Shown here one piece after another: positions 17,158-28,006 of a DNA stretch of 64,000 nt. The notes under the pieces are model-generated. The model was not told where the DNA came from, made no database searches, and was given only the letters and a program-made list of their open reading frames with translations. This DNA comes from Rhodococcus maanshanensis NBRC 100610. Lineage in GTDB: Bacteria > Actinomycetota > Actinomycetes > Mycobacteriales > Mycobacteriaceae. The stretch spans positions 62,001 to 126,000 of the forward strand of contig NZ_BCXA01000002.1 in the NCBI RefSeq assembly GCF_001894865.1. The letters run 5' to 3'. Every line of letters begins with the position of its first letter. Position 1 is the stretch's first letter. The position numbers were made by a program, and so were the translations under genes.

Positions 17158-17214
17158 TGTGCGCGTTCTGTACCCCGGTGAGGGTGCGAAAAGCGCACGG
17201 GCGGCGTAGCCGCC
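17158..17214. repeat. Family B element next to greA stop (diverged, lacks left small hairpin)
   Basis: Reads TGTGCGCG, a TGTACCCC-type core whose right arm is diverged (GAGGGTGCGAAAA), CGCAC, then the small hairpin ggcggc-GTA-gccgcc (about 17200-17214) abutting the greA stop on the minus strand. The core subtype matches the copy at 37089-37157. The missing left part resembles the half-copy at 16814-16837. Confidence 0.65.
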
Positions 17215-17709
17215 TCAGCTGTGGTACGGCTCCGCGCTGACGAGCGTCACTTCCATGGTGCCGCCGTTGGGGAGCGTGTACTTGCGGGTCTCGCCGACCT
17301 TCGCCTCGAGCAGCGCGCTGCCCAGCGGGGAGTTGGGGGAGTAGACCTCGAGCTTGTTGTCGCGGGCACCCTCTTCGCGGGTGGCGATCAGGAAGGTCTC
17401 GGTGTCGGACTTGTCGCCGTCGTAGTAGACCTTGACCACGGAACCGGGCAGTGCCACACCGGACTGGGTCGGCGCCTCGCCGACCTTCGCGCTGTTGAGC
17501 AGCTCCTGGAGCTGGCGGATACGGGCCTCCTGCTGGCCCTGCTCCTCGCGTGCCGCGTGGTAGCCGCCGTTCTCCTTGAGGTCGCCTTCCTCGCGTCGCT
17601 CGTTGATCTCGGCCGCGATGACCGGGCGGTTGGCAATGAGCTGGTCGAGTTCGCTCTTGAGCCGGTCGTGTGACTCCTGGGTAAGCCAGGTCACCTGGGT
17701 CTCGGTCAT
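17215..17709 (-). CDS. greA: Transcription elongation factor GreA
   Basis: A 164-residue Gre factor that enters the RNA polymerase secondary channel and stimulates cleavage of backtracked RNA. Residues about 10-80 form the coiled coil with the acidic tip [11 protein letters not shown] (Asp43, Glu46); the C-terminal FKBP-like domain contains [12 protein letters not shown]. Length is normal. The position upstream of DUF4307 and mca matches M. tuberculosis greA (Rv1080c). The gene is preceded by a leader of about 200 bases with several perfect hairpins. Confidence 0.96.
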   Translation of the reverse strand: MTETQVTWLTQESHDRLKSELDQLIANRPVIAAEINERREEGDLKENGGYHAAREEQGQQEARIRQLQELLNSAKVGEAPTQSGVALPGSVVKVYYDGDKSDTETFLIATREEGARDNKLEVYSPNSPLGSALLEAKVGETRKYTLPNGGTMEVTLVSAEPYHS

Positions 17710-17923
17710 GCTCGATCACTCCTCGTAGTCGGGACCCATCCGGGTCCCCTGGGCGGGCCACTGAACTCCAGTGGCCTTCGGCGACGAGAGCGCCCCTACC
17801 CCCGGTGGTCGGATCCCCCCGGTTCGCTCAGTCGAGTGAGCGGTGCACCCTGCCGCTACGCATCTATACGCAAATGCAGCAATACACGGTTCCAAAGCCG
17901 GAACCGTGTACCCGAGGATTCTA
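17710..17923 (-). promoter_or_regulatory. greA promoter and structured leader
   Basis: On the minus strand a TAGAAT box (17923-17918) is a good -10 candidate, with transcription expected near 17911. The predicted transcript would open directly with an 11-bp perfect hairpin (arms 17883-17893 and 17900-17910, loop AAAGCC on the plus strand). Two more perfect hairpins follow: ggccactg/cagtggcc (17756-17776) and gggaccc/gggtccc (17731-17748), the last about 20 bases before the greA ATG and close to the GAGGAGTG ribosome-binding site. I see no convincing -35. The first hairpin could also terminate the DUF4307 gene. Confidence 0.5.
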
Positions 17924-17985
17924 GCACGAGCAGGGATTTCTCCATGAAGATCGCACTTGTGCGGCCCGGGAGCGGCCCGGTCCGG

Positions 17986-18411
17986 TCAGCCGGTGGTCAG
18001 GTACTCCGGCACGGTCGTGCCGCAGCCGTAGATGTCGGCGATGGCGGGCCGCTGCGACGTTCTGATCAGCGTGGTCACGTCGACGGTGCCGCTGTCCGAC
18101 GGTCCCAGGTACACCTCGCGCCTGCCGGTCTCGGAGCCGTCCTTGGACCTGGCCCGCACGATGCAGACGGCGGGTTCTGACGGGTCCTCGCGGGTCACGG
18201 TGAACCGGATGCTGATCGTCGACTCGTCCACCAGGTTGTAGGCGATCGACTGACCCTCGACGTCGTCGCCTGCGAACTTGTTGTACGCGAAGAAGGCGAG
18301 CGCGAGCCCGAGGAGCACGACGCCGATGGACAGGATGATCGCCACCACCCGGGATCCGCGCAGATCGCGCGTGGGCGTCGGGTAGCGGTCGGCGGGAGGC
18401 GTCTCGGTCAT
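17986..18411 (-). CDS. DUF4307 single-pass membrane protein (Rv1081c-like)
   Basis: A 141-residue protein with a short cytoplasmic N-terminus, one membrane helix at about residues 22-44 (VVAIILSIGVVLLGLALAFF) and an external beta-rich domain (ISIRFTVTREDPSEPAVCIV; a second Cys in DIYGCG). This is DUF4307, found between greA and mca in Mycobacteriales; its function is unknown. ATG 18411 is selected over the open frame to 18996, which runs antisense to mca. It is divergent from mca, with about 195 bases between them. Confidence 0.85.
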   Translation of the reverse strand: MTETPPADRYPTPTRDLRGSRVVAIILSIGVVLLGLALAFFAYNKFAGDDVEGQSIAYNLVDESTISIRFTVTREDPSEPAVCIVRARSKDGSETGRREVYLGPSDSGTVDVTTLIRTSQRPAIADIYGCGTTVPEYLTTG

Positions 18412-18607
18412 ATCGCTCAGCTCTCGTACAGCGGCACCGGGCCTGCGGCGGCCCGGTCGGCGTACCTCGCGTGCTGCTGGGGCGGGGCCACGGCTGACGG
18501 CGGAAGTACCGGGTGGAACTATAGGGGAAGGACAACGGTGCGTTGTCGGCGGACGTCGGCGTCGGACCACCACGTCGCTACAGGCGAAGCTGAGGTGAAG
18601 GAGCACT

Positions 18608-19504
18608 GTGAGCGGATTGCGTCTCATGGCCGTGCACGCCCATCCCGACGACGAGTCGAGCAAGGGTGCCGCAACCACGGCCCGGTACTCGGCCGAGGGC
18701 AACGAGGTCCTGGTGGTGACACTGACCGGCGGCGAGCGCGGCGACATCCTCAACCCCGCGATGGATGTTCCCGGCGTGCGCGACCGCATCAGCGAGGTGC
18801 GCAAGGAGGAGATGGCCGAGGCCGCTCGCATCCTCGGCGTCCAGCAGCTCTGGCTCGGCTTCGTCGACTCCGGGCTGCCCGAGGGCGACCCGCTGCCGCC
18901 CCTGCCCGAGGGCTGCTTCGCGCTGGTGCCTCTGGAGGAGTCCACCGAGGCGCTGGTCAAGGTGATCCGCGAGTTCCGTCCGCATGTCATCACCACCTAT
19001 GACGAGAACGGCGGATACCCGCACCCCGATCACATCCGCTGTCACGAGGTGTCGATGGCCGCGTACGAGGCCGCGGGCGACTCCGAGCGTTTTCCCGGGG
19101 TCGGGGAGCCGTGGGAGCCGTTGAAGCTCTACTACTCGCACGGCTTCATCCGCAAGCGCCTGCTCCTGTTCCAGGAGGAGTACGACCGCCGCGGTGAGGA
19201 GTTCCCGATGGCGGAGTGGCTGAAGAAGTGGCGGACCGAGCAGGGCGACCTGATGGCGCGGGTGACCACCCAGATCGTCTGCGGTGACTACTTCCCGCAG
19301 CGCGACGATGCCCTGCGTGCGCACGCCACCCAGATCGACCCCAACGGTTCGTTCTTCGCGGTGCCGCTGGAGATCCAGCAGAAGATCTGGCCGACCGAGG
19401 AGTTCGAGCTCGCGAAGACGAGGGTGCGCACCGCAATCCCGGAATCCGACCTGTTCGCAGGCATCGACCACGTCGGCTACGGCCACCCCGAGGAGAAGAA
19501 GTGA
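18608..19504 (+). CDS. mca: Mycothiol S-conjugate amidase
   Basis: A 298-residue zinc amidase that splits mycothiol S-conjugates, releasing mercapturic acids for export and recycling the sugar part; it is a detoxification enzyme in mycothiol-making actinobacteria. The zinc site is visible as AHPDDES (His12, Asp15) and HPDH in [13 protein letters not shown]. Mca and MshB (mycothiol biosynthesis deacetylase) are paralogues; length and synteny with Rv1082 favour Mca. GTG 18608 is preceded by AAGGAG. Its stop overlaps the next start (GTGA). Confidence 0.93.
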   Translation: MSGLRLMAVHAHPDDESSKGAATTARYSAEGNEVLVVTLTGGERGDILNPAMDVPGVRDRISEVRKEEMAEAARILGVQQLWLGFVDSGLPEGDPLPPLPEGCFALVPLEESTEALVKVIREFRPHVITTYDENGGYPHPDHIRCHEVSMAAYEAAGDSERFPGVGEPWEPLKLYYSHGFIRKRLLLFQEEYDRRGEEFPMAEWLKKWRTEQGDLMARVTTQIVCGDYFPQRDDALRAHATQIDPNGSFFAVPLEIQQKIWPTEEFELAKTRVRTAIPESDLFAGIDHVGYGHPEEKK

Positions 19505-19791
19505 TCTTGGCAAGTGCGGCCGGCTGGCTGGCACAGACCCCCAGCAACCCGGTCGGACCGGAGTTCGGCAAGGCCTCACCGATCGGCTTCGTCATCATCG
19601 TCGCCCTGCTGGTCGGCACGGTGCTGCTGGTCCGGTCGATGAACAAGCAGCTGCGCAAGCTGCCCGACACCTTCGAGCCGGAGCATCCCGAGCTCGATCA
19701 GGCGGCGGACGAGGGCACCGATCGGGGCGCGGCGGGCGAGCCGCCCACCGACGGGAAGAACGCCGAACCGCCGACCGGCTCGGCGAGCTAG
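19501..19791 (+). CDS. Small single-pass membrane protein (Rv1083-like)
   Basis: A 96-residue protein with one membrane helix at about residues 28-45 ([17 protein letters not shown]) and a hydrophilic acidic, Pro-rich tail. The GTG start overlaps the mca stop by four bases, so it is probably translated with mca. The same small gene follows mca in M. tuberculosis (Rv1083). No functional motif is visible. Confidence 0.78.
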   Translation: MILASAAGWLAQTPSNPVGPEFGKASPIGFVIIVALLVGTVLLVRSMNKQLRKLPDTFEPEHPELDQAADEGTDRGAAGEPPTDGKNAEPPTGSAS

Positions 19792-19801
19792 GCAGCGCGG
19801 C

Positions 19802-21820
<2,019 letters not shown>

Positions 21821-22204
21821 CAACGCCGGCGCTCCCCACACCGGGAAGCACGGTCCCTGCGGGCTCGAAACCCCTATTGACAACAGCGCCTTGTCGATTC
21901 GTCGTGAATCTGTTGTTTCAGTTCTGCTGCCACTCGCTCTAGTGTCGATCCGAGATGGACGTCCACTGTGGACGTCCATCTCGTGCGCGGTCACCATGTC
22001 GAGGGCCTGGCGTTCGTGTGTTGTGCAGGCCCCTGCCGGTGGCGCGGGCAGCCTCGGCTCACCCGGTGGCTCCGACTCCAGCGGGGCGCAGGTGCGGATG
22101 TGGTGTCCGGACAGTCGGCCAGTGCGACATCGGTACCCGCGCGAATCCGGTCGGCCGGCTGCGAAACAGGCCCCGATGGATCCGGGACGATTGGGGGAAA
22201 TCGC
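21821..22204 (+). promoter_or_regulatory. Long leader/promoter region of the WhiB gene
   Basis: A 384-base stretch without a credible gene. It contains a TTGACA-like hexamer near 21876 and, at 21950-21980, a perfect palindrome with 14-base arms (gagatggacgtcca and its complement) around CTG. An in-frame extension of the WhiB frame to 21968 passes through this palindrome but reads as non-coding. The palindrome may be an operator or an RNA hairpin in a long leader of about 225 bases before the WhiB ATG. Confidence 0.5.
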
Positions 22205-22528
22205 ATGACCAACGCAATGGCTGCCGGTGCTCGCACCGATCTGGTTCAGCCCGCCATCAGGCCACCCGTTGGGCTCGGCGACAACGAGGGCTGGCGTGCA
22301 GGCGCCCAGTGCGCCCAGTCGGAACCGGACGAGTTCTTTCCGGACCGCTGCCGGCCGGAAAACGTCCGCGCCGCCAAGGAAGTCTGCCACCGCTGTCCGG
22401 TCGCGGCCGAGTGCCTCGAGTATGCCCTCGGCGCCGCCGAGCCGTTCGGAGTGTGGGGAGGAAAGACTCCGAGGGAACGGCGCCGCATGCGTTCCGGCCG
22501 CCCGATCCCCGGGGCGGCCGGTGATTGA
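22205..22528 (+). CDS. WhiB-family iron-sulfur transcription factor
   Basis: A 107-residue WhiB-like regulator holding a redox- and NO-sensitive 4Fe-4S cluster and acting with the primary sigma factor. The four ligands are Cys36 (AQCAQ), Cys61 and Cys64 (CHRCP) and Cys70 (AECLEYAL); an extra Cys49 lies between. The turn motif GVWGG is at 82-86, followed by a basic tail (RERRRMRSGR) for DNA contact. CAQ, FFP and ECLEYAL resemble WhiB2/WhmD more than WhiB1 or WhiB3, but I do not assign a number. ATG 22205 is the start. Confidence 0.92.
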   Translation: MTNAMAAGARTDLVQPAIRPPVGLGDNEGWRAGAQCAQSEPDEFFPDRCRPENVRAAKEVCHRCPVAAECLEYALGAAEPFGVWGGKTPRERRRMRSGRPIPGAAGD

Positions 22529-22766
22529 ACCAATCGTCCGCTGCTGCCTCCGGGAAACGGAAGGGACCAATTCGGCTTTGTAGGGCGTGGATTGTGAGCA
22601 ATTGAGTTCGGCGGCGGAAGCCGGCCACAGTGCATCCGCCCGTGACGGCGATCGGCCTCGGCCAACACGGTCCGCACGCACCCGTGTGGCCGGGCTGACA
22701 CGTGTCTGCCATGTACCAGCAGCCCAGGCGGGGTGCACCGTGCTGGGTACCCGACGAAGGATGAGA

Positions 22767-24029
22767 ATGCGAACTGCCACTGCACGATCCAGGACTCACG
22801 CGATCGGCACCGTCATCGCCGTGTCTGCCGCCGCCGCGACTGTCCTCGCCGCGGCGCCGTCTGCCAGCGCGGCGCCGGCCGCCGGCGCGGGCCCGATCGT
22901 CTACCCGGCCTCGCTCCAGGACGCCTTCTATGGCACGCCCGCCGACATCGCGGACCGGCAGCCGGGCGACGTACTCGCCGCGCGATCGGTGCCCGCGCCT
23001 CTCGGGTTCATCGACACCGACGCGGTGCAGCTCAAGTTCCGGTCGACCAGTTCGGAAGGCAAGCCCATCTCGGCGGTGACCACGGTGTTCTCGCCGCGCA
23101 ACGCCGCACCGGGCCGCCCGCTGCTGTCCTACCAGCAGATCATCAACGCCCTCGGGCTCGGGTGTGCGCCGTCGACGGCGATGTACACCGACGATCCGGA
23201 ACCCGCGATTCGAGCGACGCCCGCGTTGAACGTCGCCATCCAGAAGGGTTGGTCGGTGGCCGTCCCCGATCACCTCGGGCCCAACAGCGCGTACGGCGCG
23301 GCGAAGGTCGGTGGGCAGATCACCCTCGACGGGGTCCGGGCGGCCCAGCGGTACGCCGCGCTCGGGCTGGCCGCGAGCCCGGTCGGTCTGGCCGGTTACT
23401 CCGGCGGCGGAATGGCCACCGCGATGGCCGCCGCGATCGCCCCGACCTACGCGCCGGAGCTCGAGCTCGCCGGCAGTGCCTACGGCGGTGCCCCGATGAA
23501 CATCGACAAGATGGCCAAGGCCCTCGGTGAGCAGAGGCATCCCGTGTTCGGGCTCGCGATGGCCGCCGCGCTCGGCCTCGAGCGCGAGTACCCGGACCGG
23601 ATGCCGGTCAGCAGCCAGCTCAACCAGGTTGGCCGGGACCTGCGGGACCGCATCGCGAACGCGTGCACCAACGAGATCATCCTCTCCGGCGCCGGTCGAT
23701 CCATCGCCGACGTCGCCGACCCCGCGGTAGGACGTGCGCTGCTCGACAGCCCGCCGGTGCAGGCGGTGCTCGCCGAGAACAGCGTCGAGAACGTTGCCTC
23801 CGTGCCGAACGCGCCTGTGTACGAGTGGCATTCCGGCACCGACGTGCTGATCCCGGTCGACTCGATCACCAAGACGATGCGCCGTTACTGCGACGCGGGT
23901 GTACCCGTTCAGTCCGAAGTGGTTTCGAGTCCGGATCACCTCTCGGCCGCGGCGATCGGTCTCCCCGGCGCGTGGAAGTTCCTCGAGGACCGCTTCGCGG
24001 GCGTCGCGCCGATCTCGAGCGGCTGCTGA
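22767..24029 (+). CDS. Secreted lipase (secretory lipase family, LIP-like)
   Basis: A 420-residue exported alpha/beta-hydrolase. The signal peptide spans about residues 1-36 and ends ASA-AP. The triad is recognisable: Ser212 in GYSGGG, Asp359 in SGTDVLIPV and His391 in SPDHLSA. Family members hydrolyse triacylglycerols or esters outside the cell. ATG 22767 fits a GAAGGA ribosome-binding site; ATG 22761 is an alternative. A related but catalytically altered protein is encoded at 61849-63231. Confidence 0.88.
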   Translation: MRTATARSRTHAIGTVIAVSAAAATVLAAAPSASAAPAAGAGPIVYPASLQDAFYGTPADIADRQPGDVLAARSVPAPLGFIDTDAVQLKFRSTSSEGKPISAVTTVFSPRNAAPGRPLLSYQQIINALGLGCAPSTAMYTDDPEPAIRATPALNVAIQKGWSVAVPDHLGPNSAYGAAKVGGQITLDGVRAAQRYAALGLAASPVGLAGYSGGGMATAMAAAIAPTYAPELELAGSAYGGAPMNIDKMAKALGEQRHPVFGLAMAAALGLEREYPDRMPVSSQLNQVGRDLRDRIANACTNEIILSGAGRSIADVADPAVGRALLDSPPVQAVLAENSVENVASVPNAPVYEWHSGTDVLIPVDSITKTMRRYCDAGVPVQSEVVSSPDHLSAAAIGLPGAWKFLEDRFAGVAPISSGC

Positions 24030-24048
24030 CGTGAGCGTGGAGCGACCC

Positions 24049-24714
24049 TCAGTTGACGACGACGAGCCACACCGCGATGTAGTGGCACAGCGCCGCGATC
24101 ACGGTGCCCGCGTGGAAGAACTCGTGGTGGCCGAAGGTGGCGGGCCAGGGGTTCGGCCACTTGGTGGCGTAGAGGATCGCGCCGACGCTGTAGAGGACCC
24201 CGCCGACCGCGAGCAGGATCAGCGGCAGCCAACCGACCTCGTCGACCAGTTGTCCCGCGACCGGCACGATCGCCCACCCGAGGATCAGATAGAGCGGGAC
24301 GCCGACCCAGCGCGGCGCGGTTGGCCACAGCATCTTCAGCGCCACCCCGGCCAGCGCGCCCGCCCACACCACGGCAAGCAGCGTCCGGCCGGTCTCCCGG
24401 GGCAGTGCGAGCAGTGCGAACGGCGTGAAGCTGCCCGCGATGAACAGGAAGATCATCGAGTGGTCGGCGCGCTTCATCCAGATCCGGCTGCGCACGGTCG
24501 TCCAGTGCACCCGGTGGTAGGTGGCACTCACGCCGAACACCCCGCACACCGTCACGGAGTAGATCGCGGTCGCGACGGCGGCCCGACCGGATTCCTGCGC
24601 GGCAAAGGCGACGAGCGCGGCGCACGCGATCGCCGCGACGACGAATGCCCAGAGGTGGATCCAGCCCCGCATCCGCGGCTTCACCGGCGGCGCTGCGAGG
24701 TCGAGTTCGGACAT
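24049..24714 (-). CDS. Hemolysin III/PAQR-family membrane protein (Rv1085c-like)
   Basis: A 221-residue protein with about seven membrane helices belonging to the TrhA/hemolysin III branch of the PAQR superfamily. Conserved polar positions are SATYHR (about 63-68), RADHSMIF near 82-89 and HHEFFHAG (about 196-203), which in the family place Ser/Asp/His residues around a metal site. Despite the name, members are better linked to membrane lipid homeostasis. Synteny with Rv1085c next to the Z-prenyl synthase supports orthology. Confidence 0.88.
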   Translation of the reverse strand: MSELDLAAPPVKPRMRGWIHLWAFVVAAIACAALVAFAAQESGRAAVATAIYSVTVCGVFGVSATYHRVHWTTVRSRIWMKRADHSMIFLFIAGSFTPFALLALPRETGRTLLAVVWAGALAGVALKMLWPTAPRWVGVPLYLILGWAIVPVAGQLVDEVGWLPLILLAVGGVLYSVGAILYATKWPNPWPATFGHHEFFHAGTVIAALCHYIAVWLVVVN

Positions 24715-24856
24715 TGCTGCTCCCGGGCGGTCGTGAACCTACGGTGGCGTAGGTTCGGGCGTCGGAGGCCACTGTAGCGGCCGCCGGAACCGCCCGAAAC
24801 GGGGTGAGACGACGATTACAGCGGCGGCCGTCGCGGCCGTACCCGAGCCGCGTAAT

Positions 24857-25648
24857 GTGGGCTCTCGTGGTGATGTCCAGGTGAAGGTCCCGAACCTGCT
24901 GTACAGCATCTACGAGCGACGCCTGCGCCGTCAGCTCGAGGGGCTCCAGCACCCGCGACACGTCGCGGTGATGTGCGATGGCAACCGCCGGTGGGCGAGG
25001 GAGAACGGTTTCACCGACGTCAGCCACGGTCACCGGATGGGTGCGCTGAAGATCGCCGAGTTGCTCGGCTGGTGCGACCAGGCCGGCATCGAGATGGCAA
25101 CCATCTACCTGCTCTCCACCGAGAACCTGCGGCGCGAACCGGAGGAGCTCGACACCCTCCTCGAGATCATCACCGATGTGGTGGAAGAGATCTCGGGCCC
25201 GGGGCAGAACTGGAGCGTCAAGATAGTCGGCACCCTCGACCTGCTCCCGGAGGATCAGGCCCGCCGCCTGCGGGAGGCCGCCGAGCGCACCGCAGGGCGC
25301 ACCGGCACGCACGTCAACGTCGCGGTCGGCTACGGCGGCAGGCAGGAGATCGCCGACGCCGTGCAGTCGCTGCTGCGCGAGAAGCTCGACGAGGGCCTGT
25401 CCGGCGACGCACTGGTCCGGGCGATGTCCGTGAAGGGCATCGACGGGCACCTCTACACCTCCGGTCAGCCGGATCCTGACTTGGTGATCCGCACCTCGGG
25501 GGAGCAGCGCCTGTCCGGCTTCCTGCTGTGGCAGAGCGCGTACTCCGAGATCTGGTTCACCGAGGCGTACTGGCCGGAGTTCCGGCACGTCGACTTCCTG
25601 CGCGCGCTGCGTGACTACGCGGCCCGGCACCGCCGCTTCGGCGCATAG
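24857..25648 (+). CDS. Short-chain Z-isoprenyl diphosphate synthase (Rv1086-like)
   Basis: A 263-residue cis-prenyltransferase. The DGN block is HVAVMCDGNRRWAR with catalytic Asp41, and RTSGEQRLSGFLLWQSAY is the C-terminal conserved block. Sequence and synteny match M. tuberculosis Rv1086, which makes the Z,E-farnesyl diphosphate precursor of decaprenyl phosphate, more than the long-chain UppS. Its product feeds cell-wall carrier lipid synthesis. The GTG at 24857 gives the longest frame; GTG 24881 is possible and neither has a strong ribosome-binding site. The TAG stop merges with a family B element. Confidence 0.9.
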   Translation: MGSRGDVQVKVPNLLYSIYERRLRRQLEGLQHPRHVAVMCDGNRRWARENGFTDVSHGHRMGALKIAELLGWCDQAGIEMATIYLLSTENLRREPEELDTLLEIITDVVEEISGPGQNWSVKIVGTLDLLPEDQARRLREAAERTAGRTGTHVNVAVGYGGRQEIADAVQSLLREKLDEGLSGDALVRAMSVKGIDGHLYTSGQPDPDLVIRTSGEQRLSGFLLWQSAYSEIWFTEAYWPEFRHVDFLRALRDYAARHRRFGA

Positions 25649-25717
25649 GCGCTCCGCGCCCGTGCGCGGTTGACGAGTCTCAGGACTCGTCAACCGCGCA
25701 CGGGCGGCGTAGCCGCC
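25648..25717. repeat. Family B three-hairpin element, best-preserved copy
   Basis: Small hairpin ggcgc-TCC-gcgcc (25648-25660), perfect 22-bp palindrome (arms 25658-25679 and 25684-25705) and small hairpin ggcggc-GTA-gccgcc (25703-25717). It fills the whole interval between the convergent stop codons of the prenyl synthase (25646-25648) and coaA (25718-25720). The core is of the GACGAGTC type. Confidence 0.9.
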
Positions 25718-26650
25718 CTACAGCTTGCGCAGCCGCAACCGGTTGATGGAGTGGTCGGCGTCCTTGCGCAGCACCAGCGTGGCGCGCGGGCGGGTCGGCA
25801 GGATGTTCTCCACCAGGTTCGGCCGGTTGATCGAGTTCCAGATGTCGTCCGCGGCCAGGGTGGCGTGCTCGTCGGAGAGCCCGGAGTAGTGGTGGAAGTG
25901 CGACGTCGGGTCCGCGAACGACGTCTTGCGCAGCGCGAGGAAACGCTTGATGTACCAACGCTCGATGTCCTCGATCCGCGCGTCGACGTAGATCGAGAAG
26001 TCGAACAGGTCGGAGACCATCAGGCGCGGACCGGTCTGCAGGACGTTGAGGCCCTCGATGATCAGGATGTCGGGCTGGCGCACCAGGTGGTACTGGCCGG
26101 GCAGGACGTCGTACGAGACGTGTGAGTACACCGGCGCCGCGACCTCTTCCGCGCCGGACTTGACCTCGGTGACGAAGCGCAGCAGCTTGCGGCGGTCGTA
26201 GCTCTCGGGAAAACCCTTGCGGTGCATGAGGCCCCGGCGCGTCAGCTCGGCCGTCGAGTACAGGAAGCCGTCGGTGGTGACCAGATCGACGCGCGGGTGG
26301 TGATCCCATCGCGCGAGCAGGGCCTGTAGCACGCGGGCGGTGGTGGACTTGCCAACCGCGACGCTGCCCGCCACGCCGATCACGAAGGGCACCTGCCGAT
26401 CCGGGTGCTTCTCGCCGAGGAACGTCGCGGTTGCGGCGAACAGGCGCTGCCGTGCGGCCACCTGGAGGTGGATGAGCCTGGAAAGCGGGAGGTAGACCTC
26501 GGCGACCTCGTCGAGGTCGATCTGTTCGCCGAGGCCGCGCAGGCCGAGGAGCTCTTCCTCGGTGAGCACGAGCGGTGTCGACTTACGCAGGGTTCGCCAT
26601 TGCTTGCGGTCGAACTCGACGTAGGGGCTGCTCTCGCTCACTCGTGCCAT
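25718..26650 (-). CDS. coaA: Type I pantothenate kinase
   Basis: A 310-residue P-loop kinase phosphorylating pantothenate, the committed step of coenzyme A synthesis. The Walker A motif is [12 protein letters not shown], residues 92-103, with Lys101. TTDGFLY and IIEGLNVLQ follow, and the C-terminus holds the conserved [18 protein letters not shown]. Length is typical of the bacterial CoaA type, which is usually feedback-inhibited by CoA. It matches M. tuberculosis coaA (Rv1092c) in position next to glyA. Confidence 0.95.
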   Translation of the reverse strand: MARVSESSPYVEFDRKQWRTLRKSTPLVLTEEELLGLRGLGEQIDLDEVAEVYLPLSRLIHLQVAARQRLFAATATFLGEKHPDRQVPFVIGVAGSVAVGKSTTARVLQALLARWDHHPRVDLVTTDGFLYSTAELTRRGLMHRKGFPESYDRRKLLRFVTEVKSGAEEVAAPVYSHVSYDVLPGQYHLVRQPDILIIEGLNVLQTGPRLMVSDLFDFSIYVDARIEDIERWYIKRFLALRKTSFADPTSHFHHYSGLSDEHATLAADDIWNSINRPNLVENILPTRPRATLVLRKDADHSINRLRLRKL

Positions 26651-26752
26651 GCGCGCACCTGGATCTCGCTCTGCATAGTCGGATTGTGCTCGACACCACT
26701 GTGCGTGGCGGCGGCGGGTCGGGCAAGTCGCCGGTGGTTAGGGTGGACGACC

Positions 26753-27949
26753 ATGGACCCCGTTGCACTCGTCCGCGAATACCTGCTGCTCGGACTCGGT
26801 TTCGACCGGCTGGAGGAGGGTTTCGTCGACGCCTTCACCGGCGACCAGGCGCTGCGCAGGCAGGTGGAGAACGCGCCGGCGCCCGACCCGCGCCAGCTCG
26901 CGCGCCGCGCCGCGGAACTGCGTGACGAGGTGGCCGGCTCCGGGTTGTCCGCTGAACGGGCCGCGTTCCTCGCGGTCCACCTGCGCGCGCTGGAGTGCTC
27001 CGCACGCAAGTTCGCGGGCGAGCAGATCGGCTTCGTCGACGAGGTGCAGGCGTACTTCGACGTGCGCATCGAGCCGGGCTCCGAGGACGAATACCGGGCG
27101 GCGCACCGGGCGATGGACGAGGTGCTGGGCGGCGATTCCGCGCGCCCGCTGGCCGAGCGGCTGCAGGCCCACCGCGCCGCCGACGAGATCCCGCCGGAGC
27201 GGCTGCCGGAGTGCGTCGAGGCCTTCTCCAGCGCGCTGCGCGACCGGGTGCGGGCGGAGTACGCGCTGCCCGAGACCGAACGGGTCGAGTACGAGGTGGT
27301 CGGGGACAAGCCATGGTCCGGGTTCAACTACTACCTCGGCGACTACCGGTCGAAGGTGGCGATCAACTCCGACCTCAAGCAGCACATGGCGAACCTGCCG
27401 CACCTGATCGCCCACGAGTCGTACCCCGGCCATCACACCGAGCACTGCCGCAAGGAGGCGGGCCTGGTCGGTGCCGGGCAGGCCGAGCAGACCCTGTTCC
27501 TGGTCAATACGCCGCAGTGCCTGATGGCGGAGGGGCTCGCCGACCACGCGCTCGGCTCGATCGTGGGGCCTGGCTGGGGGCCGTGGGCCCAGGAGATCTA
27601 CGCCGACCTGGGGCTGCGCTTCGACGGCGAACGCGCGGAGCGGCTGGCCAACGCGTCGGCGTCGCTGCTCGGAGTCCGGCAGGATGCGGCCCTGCTGCTG
27701 CACGATCGCGACCGCAGCCACGACGACGTCGCCGCGTTCCTGCAGCGGTGGACCCTGTCCACCCCGGAGCGGGCCCGGCAGACGCTGCGATTCCTGTCCG
27801 ACCCGCTGTGGCGCGCCTACATCAGCACCTACGTCGAGGGCTACCGGCTGCTCGGCAGCTGGCTCGATCGCGGAGCCGACGCCGCAGGCCGTTCCGAGAT
27901 GTTCCGGCGGTTGCTGGACGAGCCGCTGATCCCGTCTGCGCTGCGCTGA
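26753..27949 (+). CDS. DUF885 family protein, putative zinc metallopeptidase
   Basis: A 398-residue protein with the DUF885-type signature HESYPGHHTEH at 221-231, that is HExxPGHH, the predicted zinc-binding and catalytic site. The rest is alpha-helical by composition and has no signal peptide, so it is probably cytosolic. Many family members are longer (about 550), so this is a compact version. The function is uncharacterised in actinobacteria. ATG 26753 is chosen; the frame continues upstream antisense to coaA but shows no homology there. It lies 57 bases before glyA. Confidence 0.8.
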   Translation: MDPVALVREYLLLGLGFDRLEEGFVDAFTGDQALRRQVENAPAPDPRQLARRAAELRDEVAGSGLSAERAAFLAVHLRALECSARKFAGEQIGFVDEVQAYFDVRIEPGSEDEYRAAHRAMDEVLGGDSARPLAERLQAHRAADEIPPERLPECVEAFSSALRDRVRAEYALPETERVEYEVVGDKPWSGFNYYLGDYRSKVAINSDLKQHMANLPHLIAHESYPGHHTEHCRKEAGLVGAGQAEQTLFLVNTPQCLMAEGLADHALGSIVGPGWGPWAQEIYADLGLRFDGERAERLANASASLLGVRQDAALLLHDRDRSHDDVAAFLQRWTLSTPERARQTLRFLSDPLWRAYISTYVEGYRLLGSWLDRGADAAGRSEMFRRLLDEPLIPSALR

Positions 27950-28006
27950 CAGGCATTGCCTAGACTGGGCATGCCCCTGCCGTAGCTCCCGCTTGGAGAT
28001 TCCTCG

